DNA of 64,000 nucleotides from Hohaiivirga sp031546825 (GTDB lineage: Bacteria; Pseudomonadota; Alphaproteobacteria; Rhizobiales; Beijerinckiaceae): assembly GCA_031546825.1 (NCBI GenBank), contig JAVBJU010000003.1, forward strand, positions 1 through 64,000, written 5' to 3'. The notes beneath the pieces were generated by a model that saw only the letters and a program-made list of their open reading frames with translations, was not told the origin of the DNA and made no database searches. Below are positions 8,774-16,595 of this stretch, piece after piece; position 1 is the first letter of the stretch; the number at the start of each line of letters is the position of its first letter. Both the position numbers and the translations under genes were made by a program.

Positions 8774-9850
8774 GTGTCCTCTTCTGCTTCTGTCCCCCAC
8801 AGCGCTGACCTTCTGGTGTGGTATGATCGCCACCGGCGCGATATGCCATGGCGGGCGAAACCGGGTGGACGCACCGACCCTTACCGCGTCTGGCTTTCGG
8901 AGATCATGCTGCAGCAAACCACTGTGGTTGCGGTGAAGCCCTATTTTGAGCGCTTCATCGCGCGCTTTCCTGATGTTTTCGCCCTGGCTGAGGCCCCCGC
9001 AGATGCCGTGATGCAGGCCTGGGCCGGGCTTGGCTACTATTCGCGGGCGCGCAATCTCCACGCCTGCGCCAAGGCGATCGTCGCGGAATATGGTGGCGTT
9101 TTCCCGGCAGACGAAGCAAGGCTTCTTAAACTCCCCGGCATTGGCGCTTATACGGCGGGCGCCATTGCGGCTATTGCGTTCGACCTTCCCGCTGTCGCAG
9201 TGGATGGCAATGTCGAGCGGGTGATGACGCGCCTTTACGCGCTCACTGACCCGTTGCCGGGCGTGAAGGGCGTGGTGCGTGAGAAGACACTGGCGCTCAT
9301 GCCGCCCGACCGACCGGGCGATTTCGCGCAGGCCTTGATGGATCTTGGCGCAACCCTCTGCTCGCCGAAACGTCCGGCCTGTTCCCTGTGTCCGTGGATG
9401 CCGCCTTGCGAGGGGCGCAAAGCGGGCATTGCCGAAACCCTTCCCGCCAAAACCCCGAGGATTGCCAAGCCGCAACGCAAAGGCGCAGCCTTCACCGTGG
9501 AGCGCGAAGACGGGGCCTTGCTACTGCTGACACGCCCGCCTTCTGGTCTGCTCGGCGGCATGGCGGCTTTTCCATCAAGCGCTTGGACAGAGGATTACGA
9601 CCCCGCCAAAGCCATGCTCGACGCGCCGCTCAATCTGCGCTGGAAGCGCATGGAGGGCACGGTTGTGCATGTCTTCACCCATTTTCGCCTGGAGCTCACT
9701 GTGCTCTACGCCCGCGCGCCGCTTAATGCCGAGACGCCTGAGGGGATGCGCTGGACACCGCGCAAAGAGCTCAGCGAAGAAGCGCTGCCGAGTGTAATGC
9801 GTAAGGTGCAGGCTCATGCCAAGCTTGATTCATTGATGGGGAAAGGGTGA
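8774..9850 (+). CDS. mutY: A/G-specific adenine glycosylase
   Basis: Base-excision repair enzyme that removes adenine mispaired with 8-oxoguanine. It shows WLSEIMLQQTTV (catalytic Glu), a helix-hairpin-helix LPGIGAYTAGAIAAIAF followed by AVDGNVERV (catalytic Asp), and a [4Fe-4S] loop with C-x6-C-x2-C-x5-C spacing (CSPKRPACSLCPWMPPC). A C-terminal NUDIX-like 8-oxoG recognition domain starts near KGAAFTVERE. The reading frame is open 39 codons further upstream, but that would reach the start of the opposite DUF721 gene. A GTG at 8774 gives a 358-residue protein of normal length. No strong ribosome site is visible, so the start is uncertain. Confidence 0.94.
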   Translation: MSSSASVPHSADLLVWYDRHRRDMPWRAKPGGRTDPYRVWLSEIMLQQTTVVAVKPYFERFIARFPDVFALAEAPADAVMQAWAGLGYYSRARNLHACAKAIVAEYGGVFPADEARLLKLPGIGAYTAGAIAAIAFDLPAVAVDGNVERVMTRLYALTDPLPGVKGVVREKTLALMPPDRPGDFAQALMDLGATLCSPKRPACSLCPWMPPCEGRKAGIAETLPAKTPRIAKPQRKGAAFTVEREDGALLLLTRPPSGLLGGMAAFPSSAWTEDYDPAKAMLDAPLNLRWKRMEGTVVHVFTHFRLELTVLYARAPLNAETPEGMRWTPRKELSEEALPSVMRKVQAHAKLDSLMGKG

Positions 9851-9914
9851 GGGCAAACATCACCTTTGACAGATACATCTACCACCACCCCGAAACATGA
9901 AAACGGAGGATAAA

Positions 9915-10337
9915 ATGACAACGCCCGCACTCGCCATCGGCTTACGCCACAAGGCTTCTCTGCCAATCACCGATAAGCTCACCGTGCCGTCTATGGCAGA
10001 CCGCTTCCCCGATTTCGCCGATATGCCGCCGGTTTTCTCCACCGCCTATATGGTGGCGTATATGGAATGGGTGTGTATCGAGGCGATGAAGCCGTTCATG
10101 GCTGCGGGCCAGAAATCGGTGGGCACCCACGTCAATGTCAGCCACGCCGCCGCAACGCCGGTTGGCATGACCGTGACCATTGAAGTTGAACTGATCGCCA
10201 TCGAGGGCAAGATGCTGACCTTCAAAGTGACGGGCCGGGATGATACCGACATCATCTGCGAGGGCACGCATGGGCGCTTCATCATTGATGCCGCGAAGTT
10301 TTCAGCACGTGTGGCGCAGAAGGCGGCGAAGGCGTAA
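9915..10337 (+). CDS. Hotdog-fold thioesterase (FlK-like)
   Basis: A 140-residue single hotdog-domain protein. MADRFPDFADMPPVFSTAYMV, the following MEWVCIEAM and VGTHVNVSHAAATPVGMTV resemble the fluoroacetyl-CoA thioesterase-like branch of acyl-CoA thioesterases. In that branch a Thr/Ser-Glu-His set near these segments serves catalysis. The substrate cannot be told from sequence. GGAGGA six bases upstream of the ATG at 9915 decides the start over the ATG at 9897. A hairpin after the stop suggests the transcription unit ends here; mutY is 64 bases upstream on the same strand. Confidence 0.78.
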   Translation: MTTPALAIGLRHKASLPITDKLTVPSMADRFPDFADMPPVFSTAYMVAYMEWVCIEAMKPFMAAGQKSVGTHVNVSHAAATPVGMTVTIEVELIAIEGKMLTFKVTGRDDTDIICEGTHGRFIIDAAKFSARVAQKAAKA

Positions 10338-10342
10338 TGAAA

Positions 10343-10371
10343 ACGCCCGGCTGCCAAAGGCGACCGGGCGT
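10343..10371 (+). terminator. Hairpin between the thioesterase and ppk2 genes
   Basis: ACGCCCGG (10343-10350) pairs with CCGGGCGT (10364-10371) around a 13-base loop in the gap between two convergent genes. There is no clean T tract on either side, so termination is plausible rather than certain. Confidence 0.5.
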
Positions 10372-10398
10372 CTGATTTCCTGAACAGGGCGTTCAGCG

Positions 10399-11310
10399 CT
10401 ATTTCTTTTCCAACTGCTCTTTGGCCAGTTCGAGTGCCTTGCGCTGTTCGTCGCTGACTTCCGGGTATTCGAGATCAAGCTTCGCCAGTCGTTCGGCTAT
10501 GGCGGCGGCGATGACAAGACGGGAATACCACTTGTTATCGGCGGGCACCACATACCATGGCGCTTCATCGGTGGCGGTGGCCTTGATGGTTTGCTCAAAG
10601 CGCTTCTGGTATTCATCCCAATAGGCGCGTTCCTTGAGGTCGGCTGCCGAGAATTTCCAGTTCTTTTCCGGCTTTTCGATGCGTTCGAGAAAGCGCTTCT
10701 TCTGTTCCTTTTCTGAAAGGTTCAGGAAGAATTTCAGCACGATGGTGCCGTTGCGCATCAAGTGCTTTTCGAAATTGGCAATGTCTTCGAGCCGCTCTTC
10801 CCAGATATCCTTGGTGATGAGCTCTTCCGGGATGCCGGAGCTTTCGAGGAGCTCGGGGTGCACGCGCACCACCAGCACGTCTTCGTAATAGGAACGGTTG
10901 AATATGCCGATCTTGCCGCGCTCCGGCACCTGCCGGGCATAGCGCCACAGGAAGCTGTGTGACAGCTCTTCCTTGCTGGGCGCTTTGAAAGAATGCACTT
11001 CACAGCCTTGCGGGTTGATGCCCGACATGACGTGCTTGATGGTGCCATCTTTACCAGCCGCATCCATGGCCTGGACGATGATCAGCAGGGACCACTTGCC
11101 CTGGGCATAGAGCTTGTCCTGGGTGGCGGCGAGCCAATCGACGCCGCGTTCCAGCATCTCAATCGCTTCGGGCTTGTCTTCCGAGGAAAGGTTGCCGGTG
11201 TCATCGGGGTCAAATTGCTTGAGCTTGAAATCCTTGCCAGTGACCCGATAGGGCTCGATGAATTTTTCGAGCCGCTTGAGGGTCTTTTTTTCGGACTTGC
11301 TTAAAGGCAT
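10399..11310 (-). CDS. ppk2: Polyphosphate kinase 2
   Basis: PPK2-family kinase that moves phosphate between polyphosphate and nucleotides. The 303-residue protein has a single PPK2 P-loop domain. Walker A lies in QAMDAAGKDGTIKHV (about residues 80-94), the lid region around QVPERGKIGIFNRSYYEDV carries the arginine and Walker B-like residues, and the characteristic WKFSAADLKER segment comes near residue 220. AGGAGGTAAT directly in front of the ATG at 11310 is a strong ribosome site. Class (I, II or III) and nucleotide preference are not resolved by reading. It is a single-gene unit between convergent and co-directional neighbours. Confidence 0.92.
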   Translation of the reverse strand: MPLSKSEKKTLKRLEKFIEPYRVTGKDFKLKQFDPDDTGNLSSEDKPEAIEMLERGVDWLAATQDKLYAQGKWSLLIIVQAMDAAGKDGTIKHVMSGINPQGCEVHSFKAPSKEELSHSFLWRYARQVPERGKIGIFNRSYYEDVLVVRVHPELLESSGIPEELITKDIWEERLEDIANFEKHLMRNGTIVLKFFLNLSEKEQKKRFLERIEKPEKNWKFSAADLKERAYWDEYQKRFEQTIKATATDEAPWYVVPADNKWYSRLVIAAAIAERLAKLDLEYPEVSDEQRKALELAKEQLEKK

Positions 11311-11375
11311 ATTACCTCCTGTCGCTCCCCAGCATCAGAAATATTATTGATAAGCTGACGCCATGTCACCGCTTT

Positions 11376-12575
11376 TCAAGCGACATGGCGGAGAGCGACA
11401 CGGATCTCGGTCCGGAAGGTGTCGATTGACACAAGTTTTTCGCCGCGTTTGACGTTCCAGAAAGTCCAGCCATTGCAAGAGGGTAGACCCTGCGACAGCG
11501 CACCGATCTTATGGATCGACCCGACAATCCCCGCTAATGCTAAAGTGCCATCGGCGCGCACGGTGGCAGAGAAGCGCTGCTTGTCGTCGGTGAGCACTTC
11601 TCCGGCCTTGATGTGTCCGGCTTCAATCACCGAGACAAAGGGCACGCGCGTTTCTGTGCGCTTGGCCGGGGCGGTGGAAACCGCTGAAGCGTCGAGTGGT
11701 TCAACTGCATCAATGCGTTTGCGGGCGGCTTCCGCATAAACCGTGTCGCGTTCGAGCCCGATGAAGTGGCGCCCAAGCTTGCGGGCAACCGCGCCGGTGG
11801 TGCCAGAGCCGAAGAACGGATCAAGGATCACATCGCCGGGGTTACTGCAGGACAACATGATGCGGGCGAGCAGGGCTTCGGGCTTTTGGGTCGGGTGGAC
11901 CTTTTTGCCGTCTGAATCTTTTAGGCGCTCATCGCCGGTGCATAGGGGGAACAGCCAATCGGAGCGCATCTGCGCATCCTCATTGGCGGCCTTCATCGCC
12001 TCATAATGGAAGGTGTAGTTCTTGGCGTCCTGGCCCTTTGATGCCCAGATCATGGTTTCGTGCGCATTGGTGAAGCGACGGCCACGGAAGTTCGGCATCG
12101 GGTTGGATTTGCGCCAGACGATGTCGTTGAGGATCCAGTAATCAAGATCCTGCAACGCGGTGCCGACGCGGAAAATGTTGTGATAGGAGCCGATCACCCA
12201 AAGCGTGGCGTTCTTCTTCATCACGCGGCGGGCGGCCTTCAGCCACGCTCGGGTGAACCGATCATATTCGGCGAAGCTCGCAAACTTGTCCCAGTCATCA
12301 TCGACAGCATCAACCACGCTGTTGTCCGGACGCACCAGTTCGCTCTCAAGTTGAAGATTGTAGGGCGGGTCAGCAAAGATGACATCAACGCTCTCAGCCG
12401 GAAGGCTTTCCAGCGAGGCAATGCAATCTCCCACGAGAATTTCATCAAGCGGTAAAGCTACGGTCTGTGGGACGGGGCGCAATTTAGGCCCTATCCGGGG
12501 TGCTACCACTTCATGCCCGGTACGCGAGACAAAACTCCGGGCAGTGGCGGCAGCCCCGGTACGCAAGGTATCCAT
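11376..12575 (-). CDS. ccrM: Cell-cycle DNA adenine methyltransferase CcrM (GANTC)
   Basis: Beta-class N6-adenine methyltransferase that methylates GANTC in Alphaproteobacteria and couples replication to gene expression. The catalytic DPPYNLQLESEL motif lies near residues 69-80. The target-recognition region includes WRKSNPMPNFRGRRF, and the SAM motif is DPFFGSGTTG. A C-terminal RAMA domain (about 330-395, with GALSQGLPSCNGWTFW) is required for DNA binding in this family. At 399 residues it is about 40 longer than Caulobacter CcrM because of an N-terminal extension of about 35 residues. The upstream gap holds a CtrA-type box and a GANTC site. rnhB lies just upstream, the usual order. Confidence 0.95.
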   Translation of the reverse strand: MDTLRTGAAATARSFVSRTGHEVVAPRIGPKLRPVPQTVALPLDEILVGDCIASLESLPAESVDVIFADPPYNLQLESELVRPDNSVVDAVDDDWDKFASFAEYDRFTRAWLKAARRVMKKNATLWVIGSYHNIFRVGTALQDLDYWILNDIVWRKSNPMPNFRGRRFTNAHETMIWASKGQDAKNYTFHYEAMKAANEDAQMRSDWLFPLCTGDERLKDSDGKKVHPTQKPEALLARIMLSCSNPGDVILDPFFGSGTTGAVARKLGRHFIGLERDTVYAEAARKRIDAVEPLDASAVSTAPAKRTETRVPFVSVIEAGHIKAGEVLTDDKQRFSATVRADGTLALAGIVGSIHKIGALSQGLPSCNGWTFWNVKRGEKLVSIDTFRTEIRVALRHVA

Positions 12576-12679
12576 GGATGCTCACACTGTTTACTCACTC
12601 GATACCCTGAGAATGATTGGTTAAGGTAAACATGGAGTTTCCAAATGGGAAACAGATCGTTAATTTCGAATTTTATTTT

Positions 12680-12695
12680 GTTAACAAAGCGTTAA
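12680..12695 (-). promoter_or_regulatory. CtrA-type box in front of ccrM
   Basis: On the minus strand the sequence reads TTAA-CGCTTTG-TTAAC, an exact match to the CtrA consensus TTAA-N7-TTAAC. It lies about 105 bases upstream of the ccrM start, in the ccrM direction. CtrA activates ccrM late in the cell cycle in Caulobacter and Rhizobiales. The match is seen directly; the function is inferred from position and family knowledge. Confidence 0.8.
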
Positions 12696-12699
12696 GCCT

Positions 12700-12704
12700 G
12701 AATC
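12700..12704. promoter_or_regulatory. GANTC methylation site beside the CtrA box
   Basis: GAATC, a CcrM target, lies five bases from the CtrA box and just after the rnhB stop codon. GANTC sites in ccrM promoters allow methylation-state feedback on ccrM expression in Caulobacter. Single GANTC sites are also frequent by chance. Confidence 0.5.
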
Positions 12705-12716
12705 TGCTTTTGGGCG

Positions 12717-13355
12717 TTACAACGCCAGCGTTCCCTGCTTGAGCGGCGCGAAACTCATGCGGTGGAACGGGCAGGGGCCGTGCGCGGCCAATGCGGCAAG
12801 ATGGTCGGCGGTGCCGTAACCCGCGTTGTGCTCAAAACCATAAGCCGGGTAATGCGCGGCGATTTGCGCCATGAGGCGGTCGCGGGTAACCTTGGCGACG
12901 ATGGATGCGGCGGCAATCGACGCGATCTTGGCGTCGCCCTTGATGACGGTTTCTACCCGGCACGGCAGCGCGGGCGGATCATTGCCATCAACCAGTGCGA
13001 AATCGGGCGCGCAGTTCAGCCCGGCAAAGGCCTGCTGCATGGCTCGCAATGTCGCTTGCCGGATATTGATGGTGTCGATCACATCATGCGGGATTTGCGC
13101 GATGGCGACACGGGCGCTGCGCAAAATCTCTTCGTAGAGAATTTCACGTCGCTTGGCCGGGATGGCTTTGGAATCGCCCAAGCCCTCGGGAACATTATTA
13201 AGATCCAGCACCACAGCGGCGGCAACAACTGGCCCAGCAATGGGCCCGCGCCCGACTTCATCAATGCCGACGATGCAATGGAAGCCTTGTTGGGTGAGAT
13301 CCTGTTCCTCCCGTCCTGTTAGCTTTTCTTTTGTTTTATGGGAAATTTCAGCCAT
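12717..13355 (-). CDS. rnhB: Ribonuclease HII
   Basis: Endonuclease that removes RNA from RNA-DNA hybrids and misincorporated ribonucleotides. The signature GIDEVGRGPIAGPVVAAAV supplies the first Asp-Glu metal ligands, and later acidic residues lie in ALVDGNDPP and near KVTRDRLM. The protein has 212 residues, with an N-terminal extension of about 25 polar residues before the catalytic core. It lies 18 bases after a small membrane-protein gene and is followed by the ccrM promoter. Confidence 0.95.
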   Translation of the reverse strand: MAEISHKTKEKLTGREEQDLTQQGFHCIVGIDEVGRGPIAGPVVAAAVVLDLNNVPEGLGDSKAIPAKRREILYEEILRSARVAIAQIPHDVIDTINIRQATLRAMQQAFAGLNCAPDFALVDGNDPPALPCRVETVIKGDAKIASIAAASIVAKVTRDRLMAQIAAHYPAYGFEHNAGYGTADHLAALAAHGPCPFHRMSFAPLKQGTLAL

Positions 13356-13373
13356 GAAATGCGTTCCAGAAAG

Positions 13374-13586
13374 TCAACCGGGGATTCGTCTGGGAAATGT
13401 AAATTCGTAACCCAAGATTTTAGCCGCATCTTCTATCATTGGTTCCACATAAAGCAGCGTAAAGCGACGCCATTGCGGGTAATGCGGGCCACAGGCGCAG
13501 CTTTCATGGGTGAGAAAAATGTAAAGCGGCACGCTGGCGACCAGTGCGAAGATCCATCTCGCGTATTTTCTTCGCGGCGTCATCAT
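13374..13586 (-). CDS. Small membrane protein coupled to moaB
   Basis: A 70-residue reading frame with one hydrophobic helix (WIFALVASVPLYIFL, about residues 11-25), then a Cys-containing CACGPHYPQW segment and a short acidic helix. Its ATG overlaps the moaB stop (ATGA), and GGAAATG precedes it, so it looks translationally coupled. rnhB begins 18 bases after it. I do not recognise the family. Codon use and coupling favour a real gene. Confidence 0.6.
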   Translation of the reverse strand: MMTPRRKYARWIFALVASVPLYIFLTHESCACGPHYPQWRRFTLLYVEPMIEDAAKILGYEFTFPRRIPG

Positions 13587-14143
13587 TTCCTGTGCTCATT
13601 CAGGCGCGGCAGCAATTCCACGAAATTGCTCGGGCGGCTGCGTGAATCGAGTTGGCGTTCCAGAATACCGTCCCAGGCATCCTTGCAAGCGCCGGGCGAG
13701 CCGGGCAGCACGAAGATATAAGTGGCATTGGCGACACCCGCCGTTGCACGCGATTGCACGGCGCAGGTGCCGACGCTTTCAAAGGAAATGCGGTGGAACA
13801 GCACCGAGAAACCATCCATGGTTTTTTCAAACAGCGGGGCAATCGCCTCTGGCGTGATATCGCGCCCGGTGAGGCCGGTGCCGCCGGTGGTGATGATGAC
13901 CTCAATGGCCGCGTCGGCAATCCAGGTGCGGACCTGCGCCCGGATATCCTCAATCTCATCCCGCGCGATGGTGCGTGCTGCGAGCGTATGGCCCGCCGCT
14001 TCAATGCGCTTTACCAGCGTATCGCCGGAGCGGTCATCAGCCAGTGCGCGGCTATCGGAAATGGTCAGCACCGCGATGGCGAGGGGGCGGAAGGCGATGG
14101 CGGATTCGGTCAAAGCACAAAACTCCAGGCTGTCTTCTGGCAT
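13583..14143 (-). CDS. moaB: Molybdenum cofactor biosynthesis protein B
   Basis: MoaB/MogA-type molybdopterin adenylyltransferase fold, acting in molybdenum cofactor synthesis. The 186 residues include AIAVLTISDSRALADDRSGD near the N-terminus and the substrate-binding TTGGTGLTGRDITPEA (about 85-100). The C-terminal FVLPGSPGACKDAWDGI is also typical. Whether it adenylylates molybdopterin or is a non-catalytic MoaB paralogue cannot be told. It overlaps the next small gene by four bases. No other moa genes lie in the window. Confidence 0.93.
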   Translation of the reverse strand: MPEDSLEFCALTESAIAFRPLAIAVLTISDSRALADDRSGDTLVKRIEAAGHTLAARTIARDEIEDIRAQVRTWIADAAIEVIITTGGTGLTGRDITPEAIAPLFEKTMDGFSVLFHRISFESVGTCAVQSRATAGVANATYIFVLPGSPGACKDAWDGILERQLDSRSRPSNFVELLPRLNEHRK

Positions 14144-14378
14144 TTACAATATCAGACCACACGACACAAACATTGCTGTATCATGGCTTTTGAGCGGGAT
14201 TCGCTTGCATTTCCCGCACGGCATAAGGCTCCGCCTGGCTGATATAACCACGCGCTTTGAGGAAGGGCCGAGCATTTTGGGCAATCATACAAACCCTTAG
14301 CTTTATCCCCATGGCAGCGCTTCTCACTTGAAAAGATATTCTGCGGCCGAGCATGCGCTCTTCCCGGTGTAGGAACCG

Positions 14379-15155
14379 TTACGTTTCGCTTTGGGAAACC
14401 GCAAGCCATCCTCCTTCATGCAAGTCCGCAGCCTCTTGCGTGAATGCGCCATCTGTTCCGTGCAGGCATAAAGGCGGCGTGATGCTTGTCGGGGCTTTAC
14501 TGCCGCGCGTGGCCAGCACAATCACCCGAATGGCGGGCTCACTTTCGCGCGGATGAATGAACCGGATGTGCAATGCGCCGAAATCGGCGGGAAGTGCCGC
14601 GAGGATGGGCCGCAATTGGTCGGCACGGTGGATGAGAGCGAGCGTTCCCTTGCCCCGCACCAAGCGTGCGCAAAAGGCAATCCAGAGTGCCAGCCCGCCT
14701 TCCGGCAAGGCGTGCGCTTTGCGCCGGTTGGCATCGGGCGACAGGCGGGCTGTGCCTTCTTCCAGAAAGGGTGGATTGGTGACGACGAGGTCGAAGCTGT
14801 CGGGCCGGATATCGGCGTGGCTCACTGCTTGCTTGTCAAAAATATCGGCATTGGCCACACGCCCGTGTGTGAGTTTGTTCTCGCGGATGTTTTGCCCACA
14901 GAGTTCCGCGAGGGTGGCATCCTGTTCGATGAACACCACTTCGGCGCGCGGTTGCGCCGTGCCGAGCATCAGCCCGATGGCACCGGAAGCGGCCCCCACA
15001 TCCGCGATGTTACGTGCCGGAATCGCAGCGACTGTGGCGGCCAGTAATACGGCGTCTGTGCCCGCACGATGGCCCCGGCGCGGCTGCTTCAGGCTGAGCC
15101 TGCCGTCGAGCAAGTGGTCCGTGGTTATTTCGGGCGTACCCGCAGGGTTATTCAT
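14379..15155 (-). CDS. TrmN6-like SAM-dependent methyltransferase
   Basis: Class I methyltransferase related to tRNA1(Val) adenine-37 N6-methyltransferase (YfiC/TrmN6). The SAM-binding motif is NIADVGAASGAIGLML, the acidic ribose-binding strand is VVFIEQDATL, and the base-flipping motif DLVVTNPPFLEEG contains NPPF, typical of N6-adenine methylation. The ATG at 15155 (MNNPAGTPEITTDHLLDG) gives 258 residues, close to the family. A frame 45 codons longer would run into the promoter region of the divergent prenyl synthetase gene. Confidence 0.85.
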   Translation of the reverse strand: MNNPAGTPEITTDHLLDGRLSLKQPRRGHRAGTDAVLLAATVAAIPARNIADVGAASGAIGLMLGTAQPRAEVVFIEQDATLAELCGQNIRENKLTHGRVANADIFDKQAVSHADIRPDSFDLVVTNPPFLEEGTARLSPDANRRKAHALPEGGLALWIAFCARLVRGKGTLALIHRADQLRPILAALPADFGALHIRFIHPRESEPAIRVIVLATRGSKAPTSITPPLCLHGTDGAFTQEAADLHEGGWLAVSQSET

Positions 15156-15381
15156 TTGGCGATCCGTCTGATCCTTCCGTGCTTCAATAGCGCATTGCGC
15201 AAAGGTTGTCTCGGATCCGCCACCCGCCATTTGTCGCCTTGCGCGCCAATTCACGGATGGCTGATAAAAAGTGTCTGGCGGAACTGGCATTTATTTGTGG
15301 GGCAGGCTAGAAGGGCCGAGGTCGCAGTAAGGAAGGAGAGGCAAAAATGCCTTCGTTCCTCTACGAAAGGAAGAGCCGAAG

Positions 15382-16359
15382 GTGGCGGGAATAGAAAACC
15401 TCGTCGGATTGCTGGCTGGTGACATGGCGCGTGTTAATGCCATGATCCTGTCGCGTACCGGGTCCGATGTAACGATGATCCCTGAGGTCGCAAACCACCT
15501 CATTTCTTCCGGCGGCAAGCGCTTGCGTCCGATGCTGACGCTGGCGATGGCCAAGCTGTGCGGCTATGAGGGCGAGGGCCACATCAAGCTCGCCGCCTCC
15601 GTCGAATTCATGCATACCGCAACCCTTCTCCATGATGACGTTGTGGATGAATCCGACATGCGCCGCGGCAAGGTGGCGGCCCGTGTCCGCTGGGGCAACG
15701 AGGCCTCGGTGCTTGTGGGAGATTTTCTGCTGGGGCAGGCGTTCAAGATGATGGTTGAGGTCGGCTCGCTCCGCGCGCTCGACATCCTGTCCACCGCCGC
15801 TTCAATCATCGCCGAGGGCGAGGTTGCGCAACTTGCTGCCGCGCGCAATGTGGCAACCGGCGAAGCTGCCTATCTCGAAATCATTCGCGGCAAGACCGCC
15901 GAGCTTTTTGCCGCTGCCTGTGAGGTAGGACCGGTGATCGCCGCCCGCCCGGAAAGCGACCACAACGCCTGTCGCGCTTATGGCCTCAATCTCGGCATCG
16001 TCTTCCAATTGATTGACGATATCCTTGATTACGGCGGCTCTTCAGCCGAGCTTGGCAAGAATGTCGGCGATGATTTCCGCGAAGGCAAAATCACGCTGCC
16101 CGTCATTGTGGCTTATGAGCAGGGCACGCCCGAAGAGCAAGCTTTCTGGGCGCGCACGCTCGGCGAGCGTGATATCCATGACGGGGATCTTGATACCGCG
16201 CTCAGCATCTTGCGTCGTCATAAGGCGCTGGAGGCAACGCTCACCCGTGCCGTTCATTACGGCAACGCAGCGCGGGATGCGCTGAAGCCGTTGCCCGACG
16301 GCGCACTGAAGCAATCCCTCACTGAGGCAATCGATTTCTGCCTGTCGCGCGCCCATTGA
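15382..16359 (+). CDS. ispB: Long-chain polyprenyl diphosphate synthase
   Basis: Trans-prenyltransferase that extends farnesyl diphosphate to the side-chain precursor of ubiquinone. The first aspartate-rich motif is LLHDDVVDESDMRRG (about 79-93) and the second is LIDDILDYGG (about 212-221). The KRLRPMLTLAMAKL segment binds IPP. The 325-residue length suits an octaprenyl/decaprenyl synthase, and decaprenyl (Q10) is expected in Alphaproteobacteria. The GTG start at 15382 has AAGGAAGAG upstream. It is divergent from the TrmN6-like gene and overlaps a small membrane-protein gene downstream. Confidence 0.93.
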   Translation: MAGIENLVGLLAGDMARVNAMILSRTGSDVTMIPEVANHLISSGGKRLRPMLTLAMAKLCGYEGEGHIKLAASVEFMHTATLLHDDVVDESDMRRGKVAARVRWGNEASVLVGDFLLGQAFKMMVEVGSLRALDILSTAASIIAEGEVAQLAAARNVATGEAAYLEIIRGKTAELFAAACEVGPVIAARPESDHNACRAYGLNLGIVFQLIDDILDYGGSSAELGKNVGDDFREGKITLPVIVAYEQGTPEEQAFWARTLGERDIHDGDLDTALSILRRHKALEATLTRAVHYGNAARDALKPLPDGALKQSLTEAIDFCLSRAH

Positions 16360-16577
16360 GCGCCGGAAAGCCGGTGCCCTCCTTGCTCGACCGCATCAGA
16401 AATTCCCCGAACCTCGCCGGAGCAATCCTCGCGGTTCTCGCCTTCATCGCAGTCATCCTGATCAGCCCGATGTTCCAGAACACCGACCGCCAGACCTCGC
16501 TCATCGTGGCGGCGGGGATTGCGGCGCTGGCGTTTTATAAGGGCAGGCGTGCGGTGCAGAAGCGGCTGGGGGAGTAA
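16356..16577 (+). CDS. Small two-helix membrane protein downstream of ispB
   Basis: A 73-residue frame from a TTG that overlaps the ispB stop by four bases (TTGA); a GTG at 16374 is an alternative start. It has two hydrophobic helices, LAGAILAVLAFIAVILIS (about 20-37) and SLIVAAGIAALAFY (about 48-61), and ends in basic residues. The family is not recognised. Coupling to ispB suggests it is expressed; it lies convergent to ispE. Confidence 0.55.
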   Translation: MSAGKPVPSLLDRIRNSPNLAGAILAVLAFIAVILISPMFQNTDRQTSLIVAAGIAALAFYKGRRAVQKRLGE

Positions 16578-16595
16578 GGCCGGCGACCGCATTTG

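Noticed and set aside
14152..14409. Cys-containing 85-residue minus frame in the moaB/TrmN6 gap, possibly a zinc ribbon
   Set aside because: It overlaps the 3' end of the methyltransferase gene, cysteine spacing is irregular and no ribosome site is seen.
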